Shown here in pieces: positions 50,346 to 59,416 of a DNA stretch of 64,000 nucleotides. A model generated the notes under the pieces. The model had not been told where the DNA came from and searched no databases. It worked only from the letters and a program-made list of their open reading frames with translations. The DNA lies in NCBI RefSeq assembly GCF_026344135.1, contig NZ_JAPKNA010000002.1, forward strand, positions 310,001-374,000. The letters run 5' to 3'. The DNA is from Alcaligenes parafaecalis (GTDB taxonomy: Bacteria > Pseudomonadota > Gammaproteobacteria > Burkholderiales > Burkholderiaceae_B). The translations under genes were made by a program, and so were the position numbers. Every line of letters begins with the position of its first letter. Positions within the stretch are counted from its first letter, which is position 1.

Positions 50346-52678
50346 TCCGTTGGATCTTGCGCACCGCTCTGTTCGGGGCGGGCGTCAGCGCGTTGGCGCT
50401 GTTTTCGCTTCTTGTCTGGTCAACTGGCAATGCCTCGCGCTACGCACAGCAATATGACTTGCTGCTGGTACTTAACGGGGTGCTGGCGGCCACGCTGATT
50501 TCCTGGGTGCTGTTGCTGACCATTCGTCTGTTCAGGCAGATACGCAGGCGTCAGTTTGGCGCTCGCATGACAGCGCGTTTCGCTTTTTATTTCACTTTGA
50601 TCGGCATTATTCCGGGCGCACTGATTTACGTGCTGTCGGTTCAGTTCATGTCGCGTTCGATCGAGTCCTGGTTCAACGTGCGGGTGGATTCCGCGCTGGA
50701 ATCGGGCTTGGCCCTGGGCCGGGCGGCGCTGGACTCGCAGCTCAATGAATTGGAAGGGCGCGCCAGTGAAATGGTGACGGCGCTCAATAAGGCCGATAGC
50801 TCGCAGTACAGCAGTCTGTTGATTTCCTTGCGCGAAAACAGTGGTGTCACCGAGGCCATGGTGTTTTCGGGCAATGGCCGTTTGATTGCTTTTTCGTCGG
50901 CACGCTACGACACCTTGCTGCCGGATATGCCGCCATCCAGCGTGATGAACCAGTTGCGTATCGCTGGCCGTTTTTCGGCGGCTGAAGTGGATGATGACGC
51001 TCCTGTACGCGATAACGGTCTGGATGAAGGCGGTGTGCCTGCAGAGTCCACGGGTTTGCGTTTGCGTACGGTCTTGCCATTGGCTGATCCCAATCGTTTT
51101 ACGGCGACCTTGAGCGGTACGGCAGATTCGCGTTGGCTACAGGTGATTCAGCCTGTGCCTGACAAGATTGCCCGTAATGCTAATCAGGTGCAGCAAGGCT
51201 TTCGGGATTATCAGGAGCTGGCTCTGTCCCGTCAGGGTTTGCGCAAGCTCTACGGTATTACGCTGACACTGGCTTTGATCCTGGCCGTGTTTACTGCTGT
51301 GGCGGCGGCGCTGGCGCTGTCACGTCGTCTGACTCGTCCTTTGCTGACGCTGGCGGCGGGGACGCAAGCCGTGGGGGTAGGGGATTACCGTGCCTTGCCA
51401 GAGCCTCCCGCCAAGGATGAGGTCGGCCAACTGACCCGCTCTTTCAATGCCATGACCCGGCAACTGGATGAAGCGCGGCGCATGGTCGAGAAAAACCGCC
51501 TGCAACTGGAGCGCTCCAATATGTACCTGGAGTCGGTGCTCAGTAACTTGTCCAGCGGTGTGTTGGCCTTTGACGAGATGTTCCGTGTCACCATGTTCAA
51601 CCAGGGGGCGCAGCGTATCTTGCAGGTGGACTTGCGCTCTATTAAAGGTCGTCCGCTGGAAACGCTGGAAGGGGCGCTGACTTTTGCGTCCGTGATTCGT
51701 GAGGCTTTTTCCACGCATCAGGCCATGGGTTCGGACCATCCGTATTGGCAGCAGCAATTTGAATTGGAAATGAAAGAAGGTAATGAAGCGCGTGATACTA
51801 TCGTCACCGTTTTAGCCCGTGGTACTTTGCTGCGTGTGGATGGTCAGCCAACCGGTTATCTGGTGGTGTTTGACGATATTACCGACGTGATTTCCGCCAG
51901 CCGTCTGGTGGCCTGGAGCGAGGTAGCCCGACGCTTGGCACACGAGATCAAGAACCCGCTTACCCCGATTCAGTTGTCTGCTGAACGTCTGGCCATGAAA
52001 CTGGAGTCGCAGTTGGACGAGGTCCATGCGGCCATGCTGCTGCGCTATACCAATACCATCGTCAATCAGGTCAGCTCCCTGAAAAAGATGGTGGAAGATT
52101 TCCGCGAATATGCCCGTAAACCTGCGACGCAGATGCAAGCCCTGAATCTGAACGAGCTGATCACTGAAGTACTGACGTTATATGGTTGGGACCCGGAAGA
52201 GGGCATGGTCCGGGACGATGGGTATAGTGTGGCGATTGATGTGGAACTGGACCCCGATTTACCCATGGTGCAAGGGGACCCCACACAGTTACGCCAGGTT
52301 ATTCATAATCTGCTGGCCAATGCTCGTGAAGCGGCTGCCCAGGATCAATCACTTGACCAGGCGCATGTATTTGTTAAAACCATGATTGCGGGCGTAGAAG
52401 GTTCCGACTCTTGTGCCGTCAGTTTTGTGGTGTCAGATAACGGGCCTGGTTTTGATCCCCAGATGTTGGTGCGCGTTTTTGAACCTTATGTCACCACCAA
52501 GCCCACCGGCACGGGTCTGGGACTTGCTATAGTTAAGAAAATCATCGAGGAGCACGGCGGCAGAATCGATGTTTCCAATCGTCGTGAGGGGGGGGCTCGC
52601 ATTTCCATCCTCTTTACCCGGCTTGCTGGCCAGCATATTCGTCTGGACTCTGGGCGGCGAGCAAACGATAATGCGTAA
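50297..52678 (+). CDS. NtrY-like sensor histidine kinase
   Basis: The 793-residue kinase has four N-terminal membrane segments flanking a periplasmic region, a HAMP linker (about 345-395), a PAS domain (about 410-520), the phospho-acceptor His549 in LAHEIKNPLTPIQLSAE and an ATPase domain (NLLANAREAA, DNGPGF, GTGLGLAIVKKI). NtrY-type kinases respond to nitrogen or redox/envelope signals. If translation starts at ATG 50297 the gene overlaps DUF4390 by 49 bases; a TTG at 50342 is an alternative with less overlap. Confidence 0.9.
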   Translation: MENLFLFRLRRRAPTLIRWILRTALFGAGVSALALFSLLVWSTGNASRYAQQYDLLLVLNGVLAATLISWVLLLTIRLFRQIRRRQFGARMTARFAFYFTLIGIIPGALIYVLSVQFMSRSIESWFNVRVDSALESGLALGRAALDSQLNELEGRASEMVTALNKADSSQYSSLLISLRENSGVTEAMVFSGNGRLIAFSSARYDTLLPDMPPSSVMNQLRIAGRFSAAEVDDDAPVRDNGLDEGGVPAESTGLRLRTVLPLADPNRFTATLSGTADSRWLQVIQPVPDKIARNANQVQQGFRDYQELALSRQGLRKLYGITLTLALILAVFTAVAAALALSRRLTRPLLTLAAGTQAVGVGDYRALPEPPAKDEVGQLTRSFNAMTRQLDEARRMVEKNRLQLERSNMYLESVLSNLSSGVLAFDEMFRVTMFNQGAQRILQVDLRSIKGRPLETLEGALTFASVIREAFSTHQAMGSDHPYWQQQFELEMKEGNEARDTIVTVLARGTLLRVDGQPTGYLVVFDDITDVISASRLVAWSEVARRLAHEIKNPLTPIQLSAERLAMKLESQLDEVHAAMLLRYTNTIVNQVSSLKKMVEDFREYARKPATQMQALNLNELITEVLTLYGWDPEEGMVRDDGYSVAIDVELDPDLPMVQGDPTQLRQVIHNLLANAREAAAQDQSLDQAHVFVKTMIAGVEGSDSCAVSFVVSDNGPGFDPQMLVRVFEPYVTTKPTGTGLGLAIVKKIIEEHGGRIDVSNRREGGARISILFTRLAGQHIRLDSGRRANDNA

Positions 52679-52699
52679 AAATCACGTAGGTGACGTTTT

Positions 52700-53395
52700 A
52701 TGGCCAGAATTCTGGTAGTTGATGACGAAATCGGCATTCGGGAACTTTTGTCGGAAATTCTTTACGACGAAGGGCACACCGTGCAATTGGCAGAAAATGC
52801 CGCCCAGGCTCGCGAGGCACGCTTGCGGGGCCGCCCCGATCTGGTCTTGCTGGATATCTGGATGCCAGACACTGACGGTGTCAGCCTGCTCAAAGAGTGG
52901 GCCTCCCAAGGCTTGCTGGATATGCCTGTGGTCATGATGAGCGGCCACGCCACGGTGGATACCGCGGTGGAAGCAACCCGTATTGGTGCGGTGGACTTCC
53001 TGGAAAAACCCATCACCATGCAGCGTTTGCTGAAAACAGTGGCCTCGGGTCTGGAGCGCACAGTTGCGCCCAAGGCTTTGGCAGCGGCTGCTCGCCCAGT
53101 GGTTCAAGGTGGGGATCGTCGCCCTGAAGCCGCGACAATGGTTCCTGGCATGGCACCTGCCATGGCGGTGGCTGAGGTCGAACAGGATGAGTCCCAGCTA
53201 GGCAGCATTTCTTTGGATCTGCCTTTGCGTGAAGCGCGTGACGAGTTCGAGCGCATTTATTTTGAATATCATCTGCGCCGCGAAAATCACAGCATGACGC
53301 GAGTCTCGGAACGCACCGGACTGGAGCGCACCCACTTGTACCGCAAGCTCAAGCAGTTGGGTATCGACTCCTCGCGCAAGCGTAACCAGTCCTGA
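52700..53395 (+). CDS. NtrX-like response regulator without AAA+ domain
   Basis: The 231-residue protein has a receiver domain (Asp8-Asp9, phospho-acceptor Asp52, Thr/Ser at SGHAT, Lys103), then an Ala/Pro-rich linker (about 120-175) and a Fis-type helix-turn-helix (about 185-228, with NHSMTRVSERTGLERTHLYRKLKQLGI). Classical NtrX has a sigma-54-activating AAA+ ATPase between these parts; here it is absent without any sign of frameshift. It is 21 bases after the kinase gene, clearly its partner. Confidence 0.9.
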   Translation: MARILVVDDEIGIRELLSEILYDEGHTVQLAENAAQAREARLRGRPDLVLLDIWMPDTDGVSLLKEWASQGLLDMPVVMMSGHATVDTAVEATRIGAVDFLEKPITMQRLLKTVASGLERTVAPKALAAAARPVVQGGDRRPEAATMVPGMAPAMAVAEVEQDESQLGSISLDLPLREARDEFERIYFEYHLRRENHSMTRVSERTGLERTHLYRKLKQLGIDSSRKRNQS

Positions 53396-53481
53396 TACAG
53401 TAGTTACCAAATACGTGGCCGGGAGGAGTCTGGCCTGCCCCAACGCTGCGAGTGAATGCAGCCTTAGGGATGTTTGGATTG

Positions 53482-53503
53482 AGGCGGCCATTTCAGGCCG
53501 CCT
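53482..53503. terminator. Hairpin between the converging ntrX-like and ribH genes
   Basis: AGGCGGCC (53482-53489) pairs with GGCCGCCT (53496-53503) over a 6-base loop in a convergent gap. The T tract is missing, so termination strength is doubtful. Confidence 0.35.
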
Positions 53504-53509
53504 GGCTGC

Positions 53510-54004
53510 TTAGAGAGCGGCCACGGATGCCGCAACAGGCAATGCCTGCAGCTTGGTCACGGTATCCAGGCAAGTACGGGCCGCTTCCTGGCCCTTGAGC
53601 ACAAAGTGACGGTGGAAGTAGTCGTGGTGCTCTTTGCCATCATGGAAATGGTGCGGAGTCAGTACGACCGAGAACACAGGCACGTTGGTGCTGAGCTGTA
53701 CTTGCATCAAGCCCTGAATCACTGCGGTAGCCACAAAGTCGTGGCGATAGATACCGCCATCAACAACCAGACCCGCAGCGACGATAGCGGCGTATTGCCC
53801 GGACTGGGCCAGACGCTGTGCATGCAGTGGAATTTCAAATGCGCCGCCTACTTCAAAGAAGTCGATCAGGCTGCTGTCGTGGCCCATTGCTTTGACCTCG
53901 TCGACAAAACCCTGGCGGGCCTGATCAACAATGTCTTTGTGCCAGCAAGCTTGAATAAAGGCGATGCGGGGAGCCAGAAGATTGGCTGGAGTAATACTGT
54001 TCAT
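53510..54004 (-). CDS. ribH: 6,7-dimethyl-8-ribityllumazine synthase, RibH2 type
   Basis: The enzyme condenses the pyrimidine and dihydroxybutanone phosphate precursors in riboflavin synthesis. The 164 residues include RIAFIQACWHKDIVDQAR, GAFEIPLHAQRLA, GGIYRHDFVATAVIQGLMQVQL and LTPHHFHDGKEHHDYFH, the pattern of Brucella-type RibH2, which forms decamers, and not of the ordinary icosahedral enzyme. The gene stands alone, apart from other riboflavin genes, and is preceded by an FMN riboswitch. Confidence 0.93.
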   Translation of the reverse strand: MNSITPANLLAPRIAFIQACWHKDIVDQARQGFVDEVKAMGHDSSLIDFFEVGGAFEIPLHAQRLAQSGQYAAIVAAGLVVDGGIYRHDFVATAVIQGLMQVQLSTNVPVFSVVLTPHHFHDGKEHHDYFHRHFVLKGQEAARTCLDTVTKLQALPVAASVAAL

Positions 54005-54012
54005 CTTGATTT

Positions 54013-54037
54013 CCTGTTTTATGACAACAAAAACAGG
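54013..54037 (-). promoter_or_regulatory. ribH: Stem covering the ribH ribosome-binding site
   Basis: On the minus strand CCTGTTTT and AAAACAGG pair over a 9-base loop and the second arm contains the AGG of the Shine-Dalgarno sequence 8 bases before ATG 54004. This is a plausible expression platform for translational control by the upstream aptamer. Confidence 0.5.
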
Positions 54038-54105
54038 GCATGCAGGAAGCAGGATAGCTCAAGCCCATAGCGGGATCACTCCCGGAGAGGGTGTTGAGGA
54101 TATCC

Positions 54106-54241
54106 CGTTCTCTCTTTATCCGGACTATACCGTCGGCCCCGGAATCACACCGGGTCTGCTGTCCCTGACCTAAGGTCAGGCGCTCGCGGGCTAGGCTAGT
54201 GCCATTACCGCCGGTGGGGACTTGCACCCCGCCCTGAGAAC
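54106..54241 (-). ncRNA. FMN riboswitch (RFN element) upstream of ribH
   Basis: The minus strand contains the conserved blocks in order: TTCTCAGGGCGGGGTGCAAG at the start, CCCCACCGGCGGTAAT, GCGAGCGCC, CAGCAGACCCGGTGTGATTC, CCGACGGTATAGTCCGGAT and the closing AGAGAAC. The first and last blocks pair to close the six-stem aptamer. FMN binding should lower ribH expression. Confidence 0.96.
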
Positions 54242-54269
54242 GTAGTTGGCCGGAGAGGCCAACTGAGCG

Positions 54270-54298
54270 AGTGTACCGCTAAACCATTTTTTTGTCAG
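54270..54298 (-). promoter_or_regulatory. Promoter of the FMN riboswitch-ribH transcript, inside the kinase gene end
   Basis: On the minus strand CTGACA (54298-54293) and TACACT (54275-54270) are exactly 17 bases apart, and transcription would begin about 20 bases before the aptamer. The -35 lies in the last codons of the histidine kinase gene. Confidence 0.6.
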
Positions 54299-55628
54299 AG
54301 CTGGCCGGAGCTTGGGTTGCCAGTGGCAGCAGCAAGCGAAGGGTGCAGTGGGGGCCAGGCAGAAAATGGGCTTGGCCGCCATGACGCAGCAGAATCTGGC
54401 GCACAATCGTCAGCCCCAATCCCGCCCCTTTGCTGGCACTGTCTTGCTTGTGAAAGCGTTCAAAAGCCAAGTGGGCGGTCTGCGCATCCAGGGCGCTGCC
54501 CTGATCACTGATGTCGATGGCGCAGCTATCCGCCTGTGGCTGATGCAGGCGTAGCGTGACAGTGTCTTTACCGTGGGTCAGCGCATTGTCCAGCGCATTG
54601 GCGATTGCCTCAGCCAAATCAGCCTCGCAGGCCAGCACCAGGTCTTGTGGGCTGTCATCCTGAAATTGAAGTTCACGTCCGGCTTGCTCAAACAGGGGCC
54701 ATAGCTCTCCCATGACACGTCGGCATAGCGGGGCTAATGCGGTTTTATCGACCAGTTCTGTGGGCTGTTCCTGTTTGCGCGCCAGGCTTAGCCATTGGCT
54801 GACCAAACGCTGTAAATGGGCAATGTCTTCGCGCAGTAAATCCCAGTCTTTGTCGTCGTGATGTTGCGTCGTTTGTAGCCGTAAAGACATGACCGCCAAG
54901 GGCGTACGCAATTGATGAGCGGTATCTGCGACCAATTGTTGTTCATGGCGATAGGCCTGCATCAGACGGTCCAGGCTTTGATTGACCGCCTGCGCCAAAG
55001 GGCGGATTTCTTTGGGCAGTTCCGTGACTGGCAAGCGCAGCTCGGGTTGTGCGGGCCCCAGTGTAGCGGCCAGGCTTGCCGCTTGCCGTACCGGGCGCAA
55101 GGTCCAGTGTATGAGCCAGGCAATCAGCAACAGGCCCACCGCACAGACTGGCAGCCATAAGAGCAGAGAGCGCCACATGCGGGTTTGCAGCAAAGCGCCG
55201 ATCAGTTCACGCTCGCGTTGATCCCGTTTGGCGACCATCAGGATCTCGCCAGTGGGCAGTGTCACCGAAACGGATACGACATAGCCGCTACGGTGTTTCA
55301 GCTTGAATAGAGCCAGTTCGTCCTCGGGCTGGGCAGGGCGCAGGCGTCGTGGGATTTCCAGATTGGAGGAGGCCTGGAGCAGGGCTCCCTGGGCACTGTA
55401 GAGCGAGTAGGACATTTCTCCACCGGCGTACTGCCGTGGCAAGCTATCCAGCGATTCTTCTGGCCTGAAGTCCCGGGCAATTTCTTCGGCTTGCAGAAAA
55501 AGACTGATGCGGCGCAGCTCGTCCCGGGTATCGAACAGGGAGACGGCCAAAGCACAAAAACCCAAGGCCAGCATTAGCAGCAGGCTGATCAGGAGCCGCC
55601 TGCGCAGGCTGAAAGCGCGCTTGCTCAC
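54279..55628 (-). CDS. Sensor histidine kinase (OmpR-system partner)
   Basis: The 449-residue kinase has two membrane helices (about 8-30 and 150-172) around a periplasmic domain, a short HAMP-like stretch, the phospho-acceptor motif DTAHQLRTPLAVMS, and an ATP-binding domain with ALDNALTHGK, DISDQGSALD and GAGLGLTIVRQIL. GTG 55628 overlaps the regulator stop by 4 bases, fixing the start; a longer frame to 55673 lies inside the regulator gene. The pair faces away from a TonB-dependent receptor, which is the arrangement of PfeRS-like siderophore-sensing systems. Confidence 0.9.
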   Translation of the reverse strand: MSKRAFSLRRRLLISLLLMLALGFCALAVSLFDTRDELRRISLFLQAEEIARDFRPEESLDSLPRQYAGGEMSYSLYSAQGALLQASSNLEIPRRLRPAQPEDELALFKLKHRSGYVVSVSVTLPTGEILMVAKRDQRERELIGALLQTRMWRSLLLWLPVCAVGLLLIAWLIHWTLRPVRQAASLAATLGPAQPELRLPVTELPKEIRPLAQAVNQSLDRLMQAYRHEQQLVADTAHQLRTPLAVMSLRLQTTQHHDDKDWDLLREDIAHLQRLVSQWLSLARKQEQPTELVDKTALAPLCRRVMGELWPLFEQAGRELQFQDDSPQDLVLACEADLAEAIANALDNALTHGKDTVTLRLHQPQADSCAIDISDQGSALDAQTAHLAFERFHKQDSASKGAGLGLTIVRQILLRHGGQAHFLPGPHCTLRLLLPLATQAPASSDKKMV

Positions 55629-56305
55629 AGGGTACGCAAACGGTAGCCAACACCTCGAACCGTGTCGATGCACACAAGTGCATTGTGATCACGCAGCTTG
55701 CGGCGCAGTTTGGAGATCAAGGCTTCGATGGCATTCAGGCTGATCTCGGTCTGACTGTTGTAGAGCTGCTCCAGCAAGTAATCCTTGACCAGCAAACGTG
55801 GGCTGGCCTGCATCAGTTCCAGCAATAGCACACTTTCCCGACGCGGCAGCATCAAGGCCTGGTCATTCACCCAGGCTTGTCGGACTTCGGGTTCGAATCG
55901 CAGATTGGCGATGATCAGTTGCTGATAGCGATGGGGGGCAGCCCGCCGCAAGATCGCACTAAGGCGTGCCTCCAGCTCAACCAGATCAAATGGTTTGAGC
56001 AGGTAGTCATCCGCACCGCCACGTAGTCCTTGAATGCGATTGTGGACCGCGTCACGGGCGCTCAGGATCAGGCAGGGCAGGCGTTGGCTGCGGTCTGGAT
56101 GATGCAACTGAGCCAGAATTTCCATGCCATCCATATCGGGCAGGCCCAGATCCAGAATCAGGGCGTCAAAGCTGTGCTCTTGGAGCAGGGCCAAGCCAAT
56201 CCGGCCGGTGGTAGCCGTGCGGATAGCGTATCCCTGCCCTTGCAAATGGGTCGCCAGCAGGCTCAGCAAAGGCCTGTGGTCTTCAATGATCAGAATGTTT
56301 TTCAT
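55625..56305 (-). CDS. OmpR-family response regulator
   Basis: The 226-residue protein has a receiver domain (Glu8-Asp9, phospho-acceptor Asp52 in ILDLGLPDMDG, Lys in LKPFDLVE) and a C-terminal winged helix (SLNAIEALISKLRRKL and VRGVGYRLRTL). ATG 56305 gives MKNILIIEDH as in the family; an upstream ATG (56332) is less likely. Only 84 bases separate it from the receptor gene, so one short region probably holds promoters and binding sites for both. Confidence 0.92.
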   Translation of the reverse strand: MKNILIIEDHRPLLSLLATHLQGQGYAIRTATTGRIGLALLQEHSFDALILDLGLPDMDGMEILAQLHHPDRSQRLPCLILSARDAVHNRIQGLRGGADDYLLKPFDLVELEARLSAILRRAAPHRYQQLIIANLRFEPEVRQAWVNDQALMLPRRESVLLLELMQASPRLLVKDYLLEQLYNSQTEISLNAIEALISKLRRKLRDHNALVCIDTVRGVGYRLRTL

Positions 56306-56389
56306 CAGACTACGGTCAGAAACCGGGCTCATGATAGTAGCAAATAGAAATGAGTTTGGTTCGTATTATAAATAATGGAAGAAGCCGTG

Positions 56390-58411
56390 ATGAAAATGAA
56401 AACGGGCCTTTGCTGGCCCTTGGCTGCCTTGTCCCTGGCATGCATGTCTGCCTGGGCGCAGGAACGTAATGAAGTCGAGCAGTTAAGTACTATCTCTGTG
56501 ACTGCCTCGGGGTTTGCGCAGGAAGTGGTGACGGCACCGGCTTCCATCACGGTCATCCCGCGTGAGGAGCTGGAGGGCAAGCGCTTCGAGTCCTTGGCCG
56601 ATGCCTTGCGGCAGGTGCCGGGCGTCAGCGTTTTGGGGGGCGACAAAGGAGCTATCTCGATCCGTGGCATGGAGTCCGAGCACGTGCTGGTTCTGATTGA
56701 TGGCCGTCGTCAGGATATGCGCCAGATCACCATGAAGGGCGGGGTGTCTGAAGCACTGGATATGAACTGGATTCCCCCGCTGGAAGCCATTGAGCGTATC
56801 GAAGTGGTGCGTGGCCCCATGTCCACGCTGTACGGCTCGGAGGCCTTGGGCGGGGTGATCAATATCGTCACGCGCAAAGTGGCTGATAAATGGCACGGTT
56901 CGGTGACGGGTGGCTATACCTTGCAAGACAGTGGCTCGGCAGGAAATAGTGGCTCGGCTGATTTGTATCTGTCCGGCCCTATCGTGCCTGGTCGCCTGGG
57001 TTTGCAATTCTGGGGTTATCACAAGCAGCGTCAGGAAGATCAGGTTCTGAATGGTTTTGCGCGTGCTACACGCCAAAACGGCACCGTGCGTTTGTGGGCC
57101 ACCCCGAATGCCAATCACGAATTCATGTTTGAAGCGGGGCGTACGACTCAGCACTTCTGGACTACTCCTGGCAAGTCCTTGGCATTGACCGGCAAGGCAA
57201 ATGAAAATGAATATGTGCGCGACACCTACACACTGGCGCACACAGGGCGTTGGGACGCTTTTGATACCGAATTGAGCATCAACCGGGAGCAGGCTTACCG
57301 CGATGGCCCCACCCAGAGCGCACGCCCTGATATTCGCAACACCGTGATTGATGGCAAGCTCACTATGCCTCTGGCTGATCACATGCTGGTCGGCGGGTTT
57401 CAGTGGCGTAAAAGCGAGCTGAAGGCCGATGGCTATTACGCCAATCCGAATGGCGCAGGCGTGGATACCTCGGTGCGTGAGTACTCCTTGTTCCTGGAAG
57501 ATGAATGGAGTCTGTCCCCGTCCTTTGCGCTGACGGCAGGTGTGCGTATGGATGATAACGAGTTCTATGGTCGCCACTGGACTCCACGCCTATATGGCGT
57601 GTGGAGTGCCACGGATGCTTGGACGCTGAAAGGCGGGATTGCCAAAGGCTTCAAGTCGCCCACGATTATGCAAAGCAATCCGCAGATCGGTTTGCCGCAG
57701 CGTGGTGGTGCCTATACCTGGGGTAATCCGGATCTGGAACCTGAAGCCAGCACCAACGTAGAGCTGGGCTTGTACTTTGATGACGGCGGGCCCCTGAGCG
57801 GCAATGCGACCTTGTTCCACACGCGCTACAAGAACAAGATTGCTAATACGGGTTCGCGTCAGTTGTATTACCCCGATGGCCGTCCCGTGCCACCGGACCC
57901 ATACACCAACAGCATGTACAGCACCTACTTCAACATTACTGAAGCGCGTGTGCAGGGTCTGGAGCTGGGTTTGGCCTACCGCTTCAACGATCAGTGGAAA
58001 TTGCGCGGTAGCTATACCTTCACGGACTCCAAGGTGCGTAACGGTAGCGCCACTATTCTGGGCTTCGGGTATCCACAATCTGAAGGTCAGCCCCTGGTTG
58101 CGACCCCTCGCAATATGGGTAGCCTGACGGTGGATTGGACGCCGAATGAAGCTGTGTCTGCTTTCTCGACTCTGAATGTACGTGGTCGTGAAACCAATAT
58201 TTCCTGGGGGCAGGGTGGTGCGGTCAGCGACAGCATGGGAACGATTGCAACCATTGATCTAGGTGCAAGCTGGCGCGCCAGAAAAGACCTGAGCTTGAGT
58301 GCTGCCGTCTATAACCTGACTGACCGTCGTCGTGATTCAGGTACAAACGGCGCTTACTCCTACGCGGAAGATGGGCGACGCTTCTGGTTGCAGGGGGAAT
58401 ACCGCTTCTAA
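56390..58411 (+). CDS. TonB-dependent outer-membrane receptor (catecholate siderophore/colicin receptor type)
   Basis: The 673-residue protein has a signal peptide (about 1-23, cleaved after AWA), a TonB box near STISVTAS (33-40), the plug domain (ITVIPREELEGKRFESLADAL to GGVINIVTR) and a 22-strand barrel ending in the C-terminal phenylalanine of QGEYRF. The plug resembles FepA/CirA-like receptors. ATG 56390 has GGAAGAAG (56377-56384) at a good distance; ATG 56375 would place five residues before it. The ligand is not shown by sequence, but the divergent two-component system suggests ligand-induced expression. Confidence 0.9.
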   Translation: MKMKTGLCWPLAALSLACMSAWAQERNEVEQLSTISVTASGFAQEVVTAPASITVIPREELEGKRFESLADALRQVPGVSVLGGDKGAISIRGMESEHVLVLIDGRRQDMRQITMKGGVSEALDMNWIPPLEAIERIEVVRGPMSTLYGSEALGGVINIVTRKVADKWHGSVTGGYTLQDSGSAGNSGSADLYLSGPIVPGRLGLQFWGYHKQRQEDQVLNGFARATRQNGTVRLWATPNANHEFMFEAGRTTQHFWTTPGKSLALTGKANENEYVRDTYTLAHTGRWDAFDTELSINREQAYRDGPTQSARPDIRNTVIDGKLTMPLADHMLVGGFQWRKSELKADGYYANPNGAGVDTSVREYSLFLEDEWSLSPSFALTAGVRMDDNEFYGRHWTPRLYGVWSATDAWTLKGGIAKGFKSPTIMQSNPQIGLPQRGGAYTWGNPDLEPEASTNVELGLYFDDGGPLSGNATLFHTRYKNKIANTGSRQLYYPDGRPVPPDPYTNSMYSTYFNITEARVQGLELGLAYRFNDQWKLRGSYTFTDSKVRNGSATILGFGYPQSEGQPLVATPRNMGSLTVDWTPNEAVSAFSTLNVRGRETNISWGQGGAVSDSMGTIATIDLGASWRARKDLSLSAAVYNLTDRRRDSGTNGAYSYAEDGRRFWLQGEYRF

Positions 58412-58420
58412 GCGAGAGTG

Positions 58421-59335
58421 TTATTCCTGGGGCTTGGGGCGGCGGCTGATAGTGGAAATAGGCACGCTGACCTCACCCAGGGTGCTGCGACGACTACGGG
58501 CACGCCAGGCGTGTCCGTAGGCAATTTCCAGGCTCAGATGCAAAGTGCCATCCATATGGCGCTGTTTTTCCAAAGCATTGAGCAGGCGTTGACGCCACGG
58601 CAGCGTACTGAGACTGGCTTTGCGTTGGGGATGCGGGTTGCCACCCAGCAGACGCAAATCATCCAGCAGTTTTTCAGCGCTACGATAGGTCAGGGTCACG
58701 ACTTCCTGGTCCATGACGGGGTCTGCAAAGCCGTTTTCCAGCAGCAAATCCCCAAAGTCGTGCATATCCACGAATTCCAGTGTCTGGGTGCCCAGATCGG
58801 CCTGCTCCATGGCGCTGCGCAGTTCAGCCAAAGAGCCCGGGCCCAGACAAGAGAACATGACCAGCGTTTCGGGTTTGAGCAAGCGGTTCCATTCCGCCAG
58901 CACCCGATGAGGCTCAGGGTGCCAGTGCAGGGCCATATTTGACCAGACCAGTTCCTGGCTTTCGGCAGGCAAGCCGCTTTCGGCCATATCGGCATGAACC
59001 CAACTGGCTGCCGGGGTGGGTTGATTGCGCAGTTTCTGCCACAGACTGGGCTTGGCCTGGTAGCGCTCGCGGGCGACTTCCAGCAGTTTTTCACTGCGAT
59101 CCAGCCCGGTGTAAATCATGTCCGGGTAGCGGGAACGCAAGGGTTCCAGCGCGTGGCTGGCACCGCAACCTGCATCCAGAATATGAGTGGGCTGCAAACG
59201 CACCAGGGCCAGTCGGGACAACATCCGCTGTGCGACTTCACCATAAAGAAACTGAGCGTGATCCAGGGGAGCGCGGCGATTGAACTGCTGCTCGACGTGG
59301 GCGGAGTTGATTGGCAAAGAAGGTAACTGGGACAT
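58421..59335 (-). CDS. BioC-like SAM-dependent methyltransferase
   Basis: The 304-residue class I methyltransferase begins INSAHVEQQFNRRA, a BioC-like N-terminus, and has the SAM motif ILDAGCGASHALEPL and the ELVWSNMALHWHPEP segment. BioC masks malonyl-ACP as a methyl ester to start biotin synthesis. This protein is longer than E. coli BioC by about 50 residues and no other biotin gene is near, so the name is a resemblance only. It is divergent from comF. Confidence 0.75.
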   Translation of the reverse strand: MSQLPSLPINSAHVEQQFNRRAPLDHAQFLYGEVAQRMLSRLALVRLQPTHILDAGCGASHALEPLRSRYPDMIYTGLDRSEKLLEVARERYQAKPSLWQKLRNQPTPAASWVHADMAESGLPAESQELVWSNMALHWHPEPHRVLAEWNRLLKPETLVMFSCLGPGSLAELRSAMEQADLGTQTLEFVDMHDFGDLLLENGFADPVMDQEVVTLTYRSAEKLLDDLRLLGGNPHPQRKASLSTLPWRQRLLNALEKQRHMDGTLHLSLEIAYGHAWRARSRRSTLGEVSVPISTISRRPKPQE

Positions 59336-59416
59336 AGTTGCGCGGACGTTGCTGGCCTGGATCAGTGGCGTGTGCTGTGATCAGGTCAGCCTGGCTCTGA
59401 AAGGTAATGATCTATT

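Noticed and set aside
56306..56389. Possible Fur box between the response regulator and the TonB receptor
   Set aside because: The AT-rich stretch does not match the GATAATGATTATCATTATC consensus well enough to claim.
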